Shown: positions 23,728-33,099, counted from the first letter of the stretch. The stretch: DNA of 50,149 bases from Enhydrobacter sp. (GCA_026126105.1 JAHCJV010000038.1:1-50149), one strand, 5' to 3'. Notes: generated by a model from the letters alone, not told the origin. Translations and numbers: made by a program.

Positions 23728-25587
23728 TCACCGATATCCCGCGGCCTGCAGCTCGAACAGCTCCAAGTATAGCCCCGGCTGTGCCACCAGCTCCTCGTGC
23801 GTGCCGGCGGCTTCAACCTTGCCACCGGCCAGGACGAAGATCCGGTCGGCCATGCGCACGCTCGAGAAGCGGTGCGAGATCAAGACGGCGGTCTTGCCTT
23901 TGCTCAGCTCCTTGAAGCGCTGGAAGACCTCGAACTCCGCACGCGCGTCGAGCGCCGCCGTCGGCTCGTCGAGGATCAGCACTTCCGCCTCGCGCATGTA
24001 GGCGCGCGCGATTGCGACCTTCTGCCATTCGCCGCCCGAGAGCTCGACGCCGTTCTTGAAGCGCTTGCCGATCCGCTGGGCGTACCCGCCGGGCAACGCC
24101 TCGATGACCTGATCGGCCTGGCTGCGTTCGGCGGCGCGCTCGATACGGGCACGGTCCTCTCGCGCCTCGATGCGGCCTACCGCGATATTGTCGCCGGCGG
24201 TGAAGTTGTAGCGCACGAAATCCTGAAAGATGACGCCCATGCTGCCGCGCAGTTCCGCCAAGTCGTAGTCGCGCAGGTCGCGACCGTCGAGCAGGATGCG
24301 TCCCTCGTCCGGGTCGTAGAGGCGCGTCAGCAGCTTCACCAGCGTCGTCTTGCCCGCGCCGTTCTCGCCGACCAGCGCCACCACCTCCCCGGCCTTGAGG
24401 GTGAAGCTGAGATGGCGCACCGCCCAGCGCTCGGCGCCGGGGTAGATGAATCCCACGTCTTCGAACACGAAGCCTTCGCGAATCGGCTTGGGGAACGGCC
24501 GCGCCCTCGGCGGTGACAGGATCTCCGGCCGGGTCCGGAAGAAGGAGAACAGGTCGTTCAAATAGAGCGCCTGTCCGGCCACCGAAGAGAGACCGAACAG
24601 CAGATTCTCGAGCATCGTGCGCAGGCGCAGGAACGACCCGGACAGGAATGTGAGATCGCCGATCGAGAAGTCGCCATGCAACGTGCGCCAGACGATGTAG
24701 GCGTAGGCGGCATAGTAGCCGATGGTGCCGACGGTGGTGAACAGGCTGCCCCAACCCGCACGCTTCACGGCAAGCGCGCGATTGGCTGCATAGAAGTCGC
24801 CCGAAAGACGCTTGTAGTGGTCGATCAGGAAACCGTGCAGCCCGAAGATTTTCACTTCCTTGGCGGTTTCAACGCTGGCCGCCGTCTGGCGCACGTAGTC
24901 CAGTTCGCGGCGCTCGGGCGTGCGGCCAAAATCGAGCGTGTAGGTCCGCGCGTTGAAATGCGCTTCGGTAAGAAAGGCCGGGATCAAGGCAACCGCGAGC
25001 AGCAGGATCAGAAGCGGCGCATAGATGAAAAGACCGATGACCAGGCTGACGATGGTGACCGCCTGTTGTCCCTGGGCGAACAGCTGACCAAGAAGAGTCA
25101 GGCGTCCGCTTGTCTGCCGCCGCGCTCGCTCGAGCTGGTCCTGGAACTCGGCATCCTCGAAATCCTCGAGATCCAGCGTCGCGGCATGCTCCATCAGGCG
25201 CACGCTCGAGCCGTTCGTCACCTGCTCTGCCAGCAGGTTCTCGGCCAGGCCGACGAGCCGCAGCAGCACGTCGCCCACCACCGCCACGCCGAACTCGGCG
25301 AGCAGCAGCGCGCCGAGCCCGGCCAGATGCCCGCTTTCGAGCCACGCCTGAAAGTCTACCGGTCGATCTGGCATCTGCACCAGATGCACGACCTCGTCGA
25401 TGATAAGCTTGCCGACATAGAGGCCCGCGATCGGCACCAGCGCGCGGACCAGCCGCAGTGCCAGTGCCGCGGACATCAGGCGCGGGCTGATCTCCCAGAC
25501 CATCGCCAGGAACGGCCGCAGCGTGCGGAGCGCGCCGAAGCGCTCCCGGAACGTGCGCGGATTGGGGATCGACCTTGAATCGCTCAT
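23728..25587 (-). CDS. ABC exporter, fused membrane and ATPase domains
   Basis: A 619-residue half-transporter that would work as a homodimer in the inner membrane. Residues 1-330 form the six-helix ABC_membrane domain (LVPIAGLYVGKLIIDEVV, LLILLLAVALIPAFL, TVGTIGYYAAYAYIVW). The nucleotide-binding domain follows: Walker A GENGAGKTT (near 400), signature LSGGEWQKVAIARAY (about 510), Walker B VLILDEPTAALDA and H-loop in LISHRFSSVRMADRI. The substrate is not identifiable (lipid, peptide or drug). It is downstream of, and 18 bp from, an aldo/keto reductase on the same strand. Confidence 0.92.
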   Translation of the reverse strand: MSDSRSIPNPRTFRERFGALRTLRPFLAMVWEISPRLMSAALALRLVRALVPIAGLYVGKLIIDEVVHLVQMPDRPVDFQAWLESGHLAGLGALLLAEFGVAVVGDVLLRLVGLAENLLAEQVTNGSSVRLMEHAATLDLEDFEDAEFQDQLERARRQTSGRLTLLGQLFAQGQQAVTIVSLVIGLFIYAPLLILLLAVALIPAFLTEAHFNARTYTLDFGRTPERRELDYVRQTAASVETAKEVKIFGLHGFLIDHYKRLSGDFYAANRALAVKRAGWGSLFTTVGTIGYYAAYAYIVWRTLHGDFSIGDLTFLSGSFLRLRTMLENLLFGLSSVAGQALYLNDLFSFFRTRPEILSPPRARPFPKPIREGFVFEDVGFIYPGAERWAVRHLSFTLKAGEVVALVGENGAGKTTLVKLLTRLYDPDEGRILLDGRDLRDYDLAELRGSMGVIFQDFVRYNFTAGDNIAVGRIEAREDRARIERAAERSQADQVIEALPGGYAQRIGKRFKNGVELSGGEWQKVAIARAYMREAEVLILDEPTAALDARAEFEVFQRFKELSKGKTAVLISHRFSSVRMADRIFVLAGGKVEAAGTHEELVAQPGLYLELFELQAAGYR

Positions 25588-25605
25588 GTGACCGTCGGCG
25601 ACGGT

Positions 25606-26622
25606 CTACGCCATCCCCGGCATTTTGACGGCAGAGTTCCGCCGTTCTGGCATCGGGTCCTCGAACGCGCGCGGATAGCGCATCGGCTGGGCGGAGACCC
25701 TGTTCAGCCTTTCGAGCGCTTCGGCAGGCAGTCGCCATCCGCCGGCCTTCAGGGTGTCCGCGAGTTGCTCCGCGTTGCGCGCGCCAACAATGGCGCTGCT
25801 CATGTTCGGTTGGTCCATCACCCATCTCAGCGCCACCTGGGCCGGCGTGCGGCCGACCTCCCGTGCGACGTCGAGCAGGACCTCCAGGATCTCGGCATGG
25901 TTGGGCGCGAAGAACCGGCTGTTGAAACCCCAGCCTTCCGCCGAGCGGGTGCCCTGCACCTTGAGGCTGCCGGGCGTGTACTTGCCGGCGAGATAGCCGC
26001 CGGCCATCGGCGACCAGGCGACGAGTCCGAGGCCCTTGGCGGCGCAGGCCGGCCCGACCTCCTCGTCGAGGTCCCGCACCACGAGGCTGTATTGCGGCTG
26101 GTAGCAGGAGAAGCCGACCCAGCCGTTGCTTTGGCTGATCCACATCGCCTCGACCAGTCGCCACGCTTCGTAGTTCGAGCAGCCGGTGTAGAGCACCTTG
26201 CCCTCGCGCACGAGATCGTCGAAGGCACGCAGCATTTCGTCGAGGGGGGTCTGATGGTCGACGTGGTGGATGTAGTAGATGTCGATGTAGTCGGTTTGCA
26301 GCCGCTTCAGGCTGGCCTCGATCTGCTGCTTGATGTGCAGCCGCGACATGCCCGAGTCATTGGGCCGGTGGCCCATCGGGTTGAACACCTTGGTGGCGAC
26401 GATGGCGTCGTGCCGCCGCCCCTTCAGCGCCTCGCCCAGCATCGTCTCCGACGTGCCGCCGACATAGGAGTTCGCCGTGTCGAAGAACGTCCCGCCGGCA
26501 TCGAGCATCGCGCTCACCATGCGCGTGGCCTCGGCCTGGTCGGCGCCGTTGCCGAAGGTCATGGTGCCGAGGCAGATCTCGGAGACTTTGAGGCCGGCAC
26601 GGCCGAGGCGTCGATAGTCCAT
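25606..26622 (-). CDS. Aldo/keto reductase
   Basis: A 338-residue NADPH-dependent TIM-barrel oxidoreductase of the YajO/Kv-beta-like branch. N-terminal MDYRRLGRAGLKVSEICLGT is followed by the catalytic Asp and Tyr in FFDTANSYVGG (about 48-58), Lys in IVATKVFNPMG, a conserved IYYIHHVD, and the NADP-binding SAIVGARNAEQLADTLKA near 290. The substrate is unknown. It is probably co-transcribed with the downstream ABC exporter. Upstream, 119 bp separate it from the divergent AT-rich orphan gene. Confidence 0.9.
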   Translation of the reverse strand: MDYRRLGRAGLKVSEICLGTMTFGNGADQAEATRMVSAMLDAGGTFFDTANSYVGGTSETMLGEALKGRRHDAIVATKVFNPMGHRPNDSGMSRLHIKQQIEASLKRLQTDYIDIYYIHHVDHQTPLDEMLRAFDDLVREGKVLYTGCSNYEAWRLVEAMWISQSNGWVGFSCYQPQYSLVVRDLDEEVGPACAAKGLGLVAWSPMAGGYLAGKYTPGSLKVQGTRSAEGWGFNSRFFAPNHAEILEVLLDVAREVGRTPAQVALRWVMDQPNMSSAIVGARNAEQLADTLKAGGWRLPAEALERLNRVSAQPMRYPRAFEDPMPERRNSAVKMPGMA

Positions 26623-26741
26623 ACTAACCTTTCGCCATTCGCGCCCAGCTGGCGTCGATGTCTTATTTCGAATGCAGGGCGCATCCTAGCATCTAAAGGC
26701 ATCAGAAGGTACGGTAGAACATTTTCTGACCGGATGGCGAG

Positions 26742-27944
26742 ATGACCATAAGCAACTATACCACGGCGATAGGACGGACGTTTTGGATTCTCATTGCGGC
26801 CTGCGTAGCATCGCTGATTTTAGGTATGGGTAGCAATGAGGCAGATCCATATCGCAGAGCACTGGACGAGCTGAATAGGATTCTACTCAAGAACGTCCGG
26901 ATAGATGATGTCTACAAAAAGCTTGCGGACTATACGCAAGATGCGGTCGCGAATCCATTACTCCTTACAATGCAAAAGATTGCGATCGACAATAATCTCT
27001 CGATATCTCAAGACGATCTGAAAGCTCATTTTGAGTATTTGCTTGTGGATACGGGTCCACAAGATTTTGTCTTCTCTGGTACGATTAAAAACTTACTGAC
27101 AAAGTTGAAGGAAATTGAGACCGGAAACCCTTACGTTGTGCGAGTGCCCATAGCGCCATCCTTAAATCGAGATGGTGAACTAGAAAATGCCCTTGAAACA
27201 ACTTTTCGAAAGATTCGACAATCTCGATCCGATACCCTAACGCTTATCGGAGCCAGTTTTTCCTGCAACTATGCAAATAGCCAGTGTCGCGGAGAAGTGG
27301 CCATCAAGACCGGAGCAGCGGGCGAGATATCTCGGCGATACGAATTCTATGTCCCTTCCAGAACGCTCCGACTCACGGTGACGCCCGCACATCTCTTGGG
27401 GTTTTCCGATTCAAGCGCCGCGAGCCGCAGCCTGAATCGCGAAAATCTTCAACGGTACGCAGACGAAATCTCAGGAAAATCCGTCGACGAAGCGCGGAGT
27501 TATCTTTCCCAAAGAATATCTGAGAAAGAAGGCACCATAAAAATACTGGACATCTCATTTTCCGGCATCGCAGCTTTTGTCGCCCTTCCAAGTGTAATTG
27601 CCGGGTCGCTTTACTGGCTCCTAATGCACCTACGAGAGTTGTCGTCTATTCCTTTGTCCAGAGAGGATCTTCAGAAAGAAGGGCAAGAACTGTTCTATCG
27701 GGACAAGCTGAGCTCCCTATCAATCGGCTTCGCTATTGCCGTCCTGCCAACCGCGGCTCTTGTCCTTTTGGTGCGCTTAACCACTCCTCAAAATACACTT
27801 CTCGTTCTCTTTATATCCGCCATGACCATCGCCGCGATGTTGCTGAGCTATCTGGTGCTCGCAAAACGACGTCGCATACAGATTAATGCCGACACACCGC
27901 CAGCCGATGCCAAGCCGCCATCTATGCTGCACGAAGCTTGGTAG
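26742..27944 (+). CDS. Orphan membrane protein of unusual base composition
   Basis: A 400-residue protein of no family I recognise. Topology by eye: an N-terminal helix (FWILIAACVASLILGMG, 14-30), a soluble region of about 230 residues with a possible Cys pair (SCNYANSQC), then three C-terminal helices (FSGIAAFVALPSVIAGSLYW, SIGFAIAVLPTAALVLLV, LLVLFISAMTIAAMLLSYLV) and a short cytoplasmic tail. Codon use is much richer in A and T (AAA, ATT, GAA, AAT) than every neighbour, suggesting recent acquisition. It stands alone between oppositely oriented genes, with no mobile-element gene beside it. The soluble part could be periplasmic; the function is unknown. Confidence 0.8.
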   Translation: MTISNYTTAIGRTFWILIAACVASLILGMGSNEADPYRRALDELNRILLKNVRIDDVYKKLADYTQDAVANPLLLTMQKIAIDNNLSISQDDLKAHFEYLLVDTGPQDFVFSGTIKNLLTKLKEIETGNPYVVRVPIAPSLNRDGELENALETTFRKIRQSRSDTLTLIGASFSCNYANSQCRGEVAIKTGAAGEISRRYEFYVPSRTLRLTVTPAHLLGFSDSSAASRSLNRENLQRYADEISGKSVDEARSYLSQRISEKEGTIKILDISFSGIAAFVALPSVIAGSLYWLLMHLRELSSIPLSREDLQKEGQELFYRDKLSSLSIGFAIAVLPTAALVLLVRLTTPQNTLLVLFISAMTIAAMLLSYLVLAKRRRIQINADTPPADAKPPSMLHEAW

Positions 27945-27973
27945 ATCGGCATTAGGACCGACTTCATTGGCGA

Positions 27974-29188
27974 CTAAAGCCCCAGCATCGCCTTCGCCAG
28001 CACGTTCCGCTGCACCTCCGACGAGCCGCCGTAGATCGTCGTCTTGCGCGTGTTGAAGTAGCGCGGCGCGACGTCGTCGACATACTCGCCGCCGACCGGG
28101 ACGACGTTGCTGTCGTAGTTGCGCAGCTCGGTGAAGGGCGTGCCGTACCAGCCGACCGCCTCGACCGCGAGCTCGGTAACCTTCTGGCCGACCTCGGTGC
28201 CGCGCATCTTGACGATCGAGGCCTGGGTGCCCGGATTGTCGCCGGTCTTCATGCTCGAATAGAACATCAGCTCGTTCATCTCGACGGCGTCGATCTCCAT
28301 CTCCAGCGCCGCCATCTTCTCGCGCCAGTTCGGATTCTGCGACAGCGGCTCGCCGGCATCGAGCTGGGTGTGCGCCAGCTCCTTCAGATGGCGGAAGGCC
28401 TTGCGCAGCCTCGGCCCGAACGCCTGCCCGCCGCGCTCGAACTCGAGCAGGTACTTTGCGTAGGTCCAGCCCTTGTTCTCCTCGCCGACGCGGTTCTCGA
28501 CCGGCACCTTCACGTCGGTGAAGAAGACTTGATTGACCTCGTGCCGCATCGGCGTGCGCGTGCCGTCGACGAGATAGATCGGATCGACCTTGATGCCGGG
28601 CGTCTTCATATCGATCAGCAGGAAGGAAATACCCTCCTGCCTCTTGCCTTCGTTGGAAGTCCGGACGAGGCAAAACATCCAGTCGGCCCAATGGGCATTC
28701 GTCGTCCAGATTTTCTGGCCGTTGACGATGTAATGATCGCCCTGCAATTCGGCCCGCGTACGCAGGCTCGCCAGATCGGAACCCGAGCCCGGCTCGGAAT
28801 AGCCCTGGCACCACAGCTCCTCGGCGGCGGCGATCTTCGGCAGGAAGCGCTTCTTCTGCGCGTCGCTGCCGTATTTCATCAGGACGGGTGCCACCATCTT
28901 GATGCTGAACGACGACAGATAGGGCGAATCGGCGCGTGCCATCTCCATCTCGAAGATGAACTTCTGCGTCGAGTTCCAGCCTGGCCCCCCGTACTCCTTC
29001 GGCCAGTTCGGGCAGAGCCAGCCGCGGCCGGCGAGCTTCTTCTGCCACTGCAGCAGCCGCTCCTTGGAAACGTGGCTGCTTCGGCTGCGGCGGCTTTCCT
29101 CGGCCACCTCGGCCGGCATGTTGGCCGCGATCCAGTCGCGCACTTCCTTCTGGAAGGCGAGTTCCTCGGCGTTGAAGGCTAGGTCCAT
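27974..29188 (-). CDS. Acyl-CoA dehydrogenase family protein
   Basis: A 404-residue FAD-dependent enzyme for alpha,beta-dehydrogenation of acyl-CoA. It begins MDLAFNAEELAFQKEVRDW. The FAD/substrate signature is LWCQGYSEPGSGSDLASLRT (about 125-144), with NGQKIWTTNAHWADWMFC after it, and the C-terminal FAD-contacting YGGSSEVQRNVLAKAMLGL closes the protein. It is a close paralogue of the gene at 29297-30508, colinear end to end, and both share the FadE6/17-26-like layout common in actinobacterial and alphaproteobacterial steroid or branched-acyl pathways. The substrate cannot be read. Confidence 0.93.
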   Translation of the reverse strand: MDLAFNAEELAFQKEVRDWIAANMPAEVAEESRRSRSSHVSKERLLQWQKKLAGRGWLCPNWPKEYGGPGWNSTQKFIFEMEMARADSPYLSSFSIKMVAPVLMKYGSDAQKKRFLPKIAAAEELWCQGYSEPGSGSDLASLRTRAELQGDHYIVNGQKIWTTNAHWADWMFCLVRTSNEGKRQEGISFLLIDMKTPGIKVDPIYLVDGTRTPMRHEVNQVFFTDVKVPVENRVGEENKGWTYAKYLLEFERGGQAFGPRLRKAFRHLKELAHTQLDAGEPLSQNPNWREKMAALEMEIDAVEMNELMFYSSMKTGDNPGTQASIVKMRGTEVGQKVTELAVEAVGWYGTPFTELRNYDSNVVPVGGEYVDDVAPRYFNTRKTTIYGGSSEVQRNVLAKAMLGL

Positions 29189-29203
29189 TTCATTGCCCTT
29201 CCT

Positions 29204-29292
29204 GTCATCCTGAGCGCAGCGAAGGATCTAGCGCTGGCCCAGGCGGCGTTCTGTGAAGCTGGCGGGAGGTCCTTCGCTGCGCTCAGGACGAC
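29204..29292. repeat. Inverted pair of a short dispersed repeat (CTGAGCGCAGCGAAGGA type)
   Basis: GTCATCCTGAGCGCAGCGAA (29204-29223) and its near reverse complement CCTTCGCTGCGCTCAGGACG (29271-29290) face each other across about 40 bp between two co-directional acyl-CoA dehydrogenase genes. Its sequence differs from the palindromic family at 1-8000. It can form a stem-loop in the intergenic RNA. Confidence 0.85.
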
Positions 29293-29296
29293 AAGA

Positions 29297-30508
29297 TTAG
29301 AGGCCCAGCATCACCTTCGACATGATGCCGCGCTGCACTTCGGACGAACCGCCGTAGATCGTCATCTTGCGGCCGTTGAAGTAGCGCGGGGCGAGCACGT
29401 CGACGCCCTCGGGTCCGATCGGCTCGACGTTGGCGTTCCAGGCGCGCTGCTCGGGGAACGGCTGGGCGTAGTAGCCGGCTGCCTCGACGGCGAATTCCTG
29501 GACCTGCTGCATGACTTCCGTGCCGCGCAGCTTGATCATCGACGACAGCGGTCCCGGGTTCTGGCCCGAGGCGAGCTTGGAATAGAACTCCATCTCGAAC
29601 ATCTCGAGGCCCGAGATCTCGATGTCCATGCGGGCAAGCTTCTCGCGCCACGCCACGTCGGCCATGATCGAGTCCTCGCCGTCCGGCATCGACTGCGCGA
29701 GCCGCTTCAGCCGCTCGAAGCCCGACCGCAGCCGCGGGCTGTAGGGATTGCCCCCGCGCTCGAACTCGAGCAGGTACTTGGCGTAGGTCCAGCCCATGTT
29801 CTCCTCGCCGACCCGGTTCTCGACCGGCACCTTCACATCGGTGAAGAAGACCGAGTTGACCTCCTGCGTGCCGGCGCGGTTGCCGTCGGCGGTGATGATC
29901 GGCTCGACCGAGATGCCCGGCGTCTTCATGTCGATCAGCAGGAAGGAGATGCCCTCCTGGCGCTTGCCCTCGTTCGAGGTCCGCACCAGGCAGAAGATCC
30001 AGTCGGCGGTCTGGGCCAGCGTCGTCCAGGTCTTCTGACCGTTCACGATGTAGAAATCGCCCTGCCGCTCGGCCTTGGTGCGCAGCGAGGCGAGGTCGGA
30101 GCCCGAGCCCGGCTCGGAGTAGCCCTGGCACCAGATCAGGTCGGAGTTCAGCATCGGCGGCAGGTGCCGCCTCTTCTGCTCCTCGGAGCCGTACTTCATG
30201 ATCACCGGCGCGCACATCTTCGGGCCGAATGGCGACGTGCCGGGAGCCCCCGCCTTGGCCATCTCCATCTCGAAGATATACTTCTGCGTCGTGGTGAAGC
30301 CCGGCCCGCCGAACTCCTTCGGCCAGCCCGTGCACAGCCAGCCCTTCTTCGCCAGCCGCTTCTGCCAGTCGATCAGACGCTCCTTCGACATGTAGGCATT
30401 CCGGCCGACCTTGATCTCGCCCATGATCTCGGGCGTCAGGTTCTCCTTCAGCCAGTCGCGCACTTCCTGTTGGAAGGCCAGCTCTTCCTTGCCGAACGTC
30501 AGGTCCAT
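29297..30508 (-). CDS. Acyl-CoA dehydrogenase family protein, paralogue of the downstream gene
   Basis: A 403-residue enzyme starting MDLTFGKEELAFQQEVRDWL. Motifs match its neighbour at 27974-29188: LIWCQGYSEPGSGSDLASLR, NGQKTWTTLAQTADWIFCL, VENRVGEENMGWTYAKYLLE and the ending YGGSSEVQRGIMSKVMLGL. The pair probably arose by tandem duplication and could form a heteromer, as related two-gene FadE sets do, or act on different acyl chains. It is divergent from a cupin gene, with 64 bp between them. Confidence 0.93.
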   Translation of the reverse strand: MDLTFGKEELAFQQEVRDWLKENLTPEIMGEIKVGRNAYMSKERLIDWQKRLAKKGWLCTGWPKEFGGPGFTTTQKYIFEMEMAKAGAPGTSPFGPKMCAPVIMKYGSEEQKRRHLPPMLNSDLIWCQGYSEPGSGSDLASLRTKAERQGDFYIVNGQKTWTTLAQTADWIFCLVRTSNEGKRQEGISFLLIDMKTPGISVEPIITADGNRAGTQEVNSVFFTDVKVPVENRVGEENMGWTYAKYLLEFERGGNPYSPRLRSGFERLKRLAQSMPDGEDSIMADVAWREKLARMDIEISGLEMFEMEFYSKLASGQNPGPLSSMIKLRGTEVMQQVQEFAVEAAGYYAQPFPEQRAWNANVEPIGPEGVDVLAPRYFNGRKMTIYGGSSEVQRGIMSKVMLGL

Positions 30509-30572
30509 TTGGGGCTCCTTTGGGCGGCGAAAGTACCGCGCTACAGTGCGGGAAGAAAGCAGGGAGAACGCG

Positions 30573-31154
30573 ATGGCTCAACGCATTCGCCGCGTCGTCA
30601 CAGGACACGACAGGGACGGCAAATCGGTCTTCGTCATGGATGGCAAGGCGCCGAACGTCTTGGAGATGGCCTCCATGCCGGGCGTCGCCCTGACCGACCT
30701 GTGGCGGACCAGGACGTCGCCGGCTTCCAACCGCGGCAACGCCGATGCCGCAAGGGGCAAGATCAGGCTCGAGCCGCCGGCCGAGGGCACGATCCTGCGC
30801 ATCGTCGAATTCCCGCCCGATACCAAGTGGCGGAAATCGGCCGATGCGGCGAAAGCCTTTGCCTCGATCGGTGCCGGCGGCGCGCCGGACCACGCATCGG
30901 GCGACGCGATGATGCATGCGACCGCGACGGTCGACTACATCATCGTCCTCAAGGGCGAAATCTGGGCGATCCTCGACAAGGGCGAGAAGCTCCTTAAGCA
31001 GGGCGACATCCTGATCCAGCGCGGTACCAACCACTCCTGGAGCGTGCGGACGAAGGAGCCGTGTCTGATCGCGGCGGTGCTGATCGGTGCCACGCCGGCC
31101 GGACGCCTTGCCAAGCCCGCCAAGCGAGCGAAAGCGCGATTGCAGACGCGCTGA
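30573..31154 (+). CDS. Cupin-domain protein
   Basis: A 193-residue protein. The ATG at 30573 follows AGGGAG. A conserved beta-barrel cupin lies at about 85-165: HATATVDYIIVLKGEIWAIL (first motif), then GDILIQRGTNHSWSVRTKEP (second motif with one His). The metal-binding histidines are fewer than in the canonical motif (Y and D where His are expected in the first), so it may be a sensory or binding cupin and not a dioxygenase. The Lys/Arg/Ala-rich C-terminus (KPAKRAKARLQTR) is unusual. It is similar to cupins found beside aromatic or gentisate genes, but nothing here specifies a substrate. Confidence 0.8.
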   Translation: MAQRIRRVVTGHDRDGKSVFVMDGKAPNVLEMASMPGVALTDLWRTRTSPASNRGNADAARGKIRLEPPAEGTILRIVEFPPDTKWRKSADAAKAFASIGAGGAPDHASGDAMMHATATVDYIIVLKGEIWAILDKGEKLLKQGDILIQRGTNHSWSVRTKEPCLIAAVLIGATPAGRLAKPAKRAKARLQTR

Positions 31155-31262
31155 GGTCTCGTTCGCACCGGAATGCGAGACGATTTGCCGCCTGCGAAGG
31201 AACGGACCGCAGGGCCTGTAATGGTATGAGGGAAGCGTGGGGACGCAGGGGCGTTGGGGAAA

Positions 31263-33077
31263 ATGTCGGACCTTCCATTGTTACGATTTCTCGGGCGTTG
31301 CCACGTCGAGTTCGCACAAGATTTCAGCGGCAAGCTGGCTGACTACATTCCGGAGCTCACCAAGGCCGATCCGGCCCATTTCGGCATCTGCATCGCCACG
31401 GTCGACGGTTACGTCCATGCGACGGGCGACGGTTACGTGCCCTTCACGATCCAGTCGATTTCCAAAGCTTTCGTCTTCGCGATGGCGCTCGAGCTCATCG
31501 GGGCGGAAAAGGTGGAATCGACGATCGGCGTCGAGCCCAGCGGTGATGCCTTCAATTCGATTCGCCTGAACGCCGACAACCGCCCGTTCAACCCAATGGT
31601 GAATGCCGGTGCGATTGCCTGCTCAGGATTGATTTGCGACGCTGAAGGCAATGGTGCCTTCGAGCGCATTCTGCACGAACTCTCGCGGTTCGCCGGTCGG
31701 CGGCTCGACTACGACAGCGACGTGTTCGAATCGGAGCGGGCGACCGGCGATCGCAACAGGGCGATCGCCTACCTCCTGCGCACGCATGGCGTCCTGAGAT
31801 GCGAAGTGGACCAGGTGCTCGACGTCTATTTCCGTCAGTGCGCGGTACGGGTGACGGCGCATGACCTGGCGGTCATGGCGGCGACCCTTGCCAACAACGG
31901 CATCAATCCTGTGACCGGTGAATCCGTGCTTTCGCCCTACGTTGTCGCCCGCACCTTGTCGGTGATGGTCAGCGCCGGCATGTACGATTATGCGGGCGAA
32001 TGGGGCTACCGGATCGGGATACCGGCGAAGAGCGGCGTCGGCGGCGGAATCGTCGCCACCCTGCCCTCCCAGCTTGGACTGGGGATCTATTCGCCGCTCC
32101 TCGACTCGCACGGCCACAGCGTGCGCGGCGTGCAGACATGCGAGGCGCTGTCCTCGCATTTCGACCTCCATCTGCTCAATCAGGTCGCCGACGTCCGCAA
32201 CTGCGTCGGTGCCGCTTATGACCTCGCGGGCGTCTCCTCCCGACGCAACCGCCAGGCGGGGGAACAGGCAATCCTTGACGCGCACCAGTCCAGCGTAATC
32301 ACCCTCGAACTCGCCGGTGCGATAAACTTCGGAAACATGGAGTATGTCTCGCGCCGCCTCTCGGAAGCGAAGAGCCGCGCCCTGCAGGCCATCATCGATT
32401 TCCGCCGGGTGTCGAGCGTCAGCCAGGCTGCCGTTCGTCTGCTGGAAAGCTGCCTCGATGCCTTGACGGCATCGGGCGTAACCGTGACCCTCTCCGGAAC
32501 AGCGCACATGGCATCGTTCTCCGCGGCCGTCGATTCTTGGCTCGGCCGCATGCCAAAGTTGCACAAGGCCGCCCTGCTCGACGAGGCCGTCGAATGGGCG
32601 GAAGATCAGATCATCTACCTTCACGGCGGATATGACCGGCTGCGCGAACAGACTGCCCTTGCCGACCAAGCGCTACTGGAAGGGCTCCCGGCCGAAGCAG
32701 TGGAGTCCCTTGCCGCCTCGATGACTGAGCGCCGTTTCCAGCCGGGGGAACGGATCATCGCCGCGAACGAGCGCGCGCACTCGGTCCTGTTCATTTCGCG
32801 CGGCATGGTCAGCGTCAAGCTGGCGAGCGGCCTGCGCCTCGCCACGCTTGTCGCCGGCATGACCGTGGGCGAAATGGCCTTGCTGGAAACGTATCGCAGC
32901 GCCGACGTCTGGGCGGATACTCGCGTCGATTGCCTTGAGCTGTCCCTCGACGCCTATGCCCGCTTCCGGGAGGAGCATCCGCAAGCCAGCGAGCGCATCA
33001 TACGCAATCTCGCTGCCCTGCTCGCCCGAAAGCTGATCGTTGCCAACCGCAAGATCGATGCGCTCGCGTCGTATTGA
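31263..33077 (+). CDS. glsA: Glutaminase A fused to STAS and cyclic-nucleotide-binding domains
   Basis: A protein of about 604 residues. Residues 20-305 form a serine-dependent beta-lactamase-fold glutaminase: SISKAF (the S-x-x-K nucleophile, about 65), FNPMVNAGAIACSG (about 103) and EWGYRIGIPAKSGVGGGI (about 245). Residues 330-445 form a STAS-like domain (ITLELAGAINFGNMEYVSRR). Residues 465-600 form a CAP-type cNMP-binding domain (FQPGERIIAANERAHSVLFI, GMTVGEMALLE). It would hydrolyse glutamine to glutamate and ammonia, perhaps gated by a cyclic nucleotide or an anti-sigma-like partner. The start is uncertain between ATG 31263 and TTG 31254; neither spacing is ideal. Confidence 0.9.
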   Translation: MSDLPLLRFLGRCHVEFAQDFSGKLADYIPELTKADPAHFGICIATVDGYVHATGDGYVPFTIQSISKAFVFAMALELIGAEKVESTIGVEPSGDAFNSIRLNADNRPFNPMVNAGAIACSGLICDAEGNGAFERILHELSRFAGRRLDYDSDVFESERATGDRNRAIAYLLRTHGVLRCEVDQVLDVYFRQCAVRVTAHDLAVMAATLANNGINPVTGESVLSPYVVARTLSVMVSAGMYDYAGEWGYRIGIPAKSGVGGGIVATLPSQLGLGIYSPLLDSHGHSVRGVQTCEALSSHFDLHLLNQVADVRNCVGAAYDLAGVSSRRNRQAGEQAILDAHQSSVITLELAGAINFGNMEYVSRRLSEAKSRALQAIIDFRRVSSVSQAAVRLLESCLDALTASGVTVTLSGTAHMASFSAAVDSWLGRMPKLHKAALLDEAVEWAEDQIIYLHGGYDRLREQTALADQALLEGLPAEAVESLAASMTERRFQPGERIIAANERAHSVLFISRGMVSVKLASGLRLATLVAGMTVGEMALLETYRSADVWADTRVDCLELSLDAYARFREEHPQASERIIRNLAALLARKLIVANRKIDALASY

Positions 33078-33099
33078 CCCGAGCGCATCGCGGTGACGA

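Noticed and set aside
29283..31034. 583-codon minus-strand frame over the second acyl-CoA dehydrogenase
   Set aside because: Wrong-frame shadow; the correct frame of the dehydrogenase holds all the motifs.
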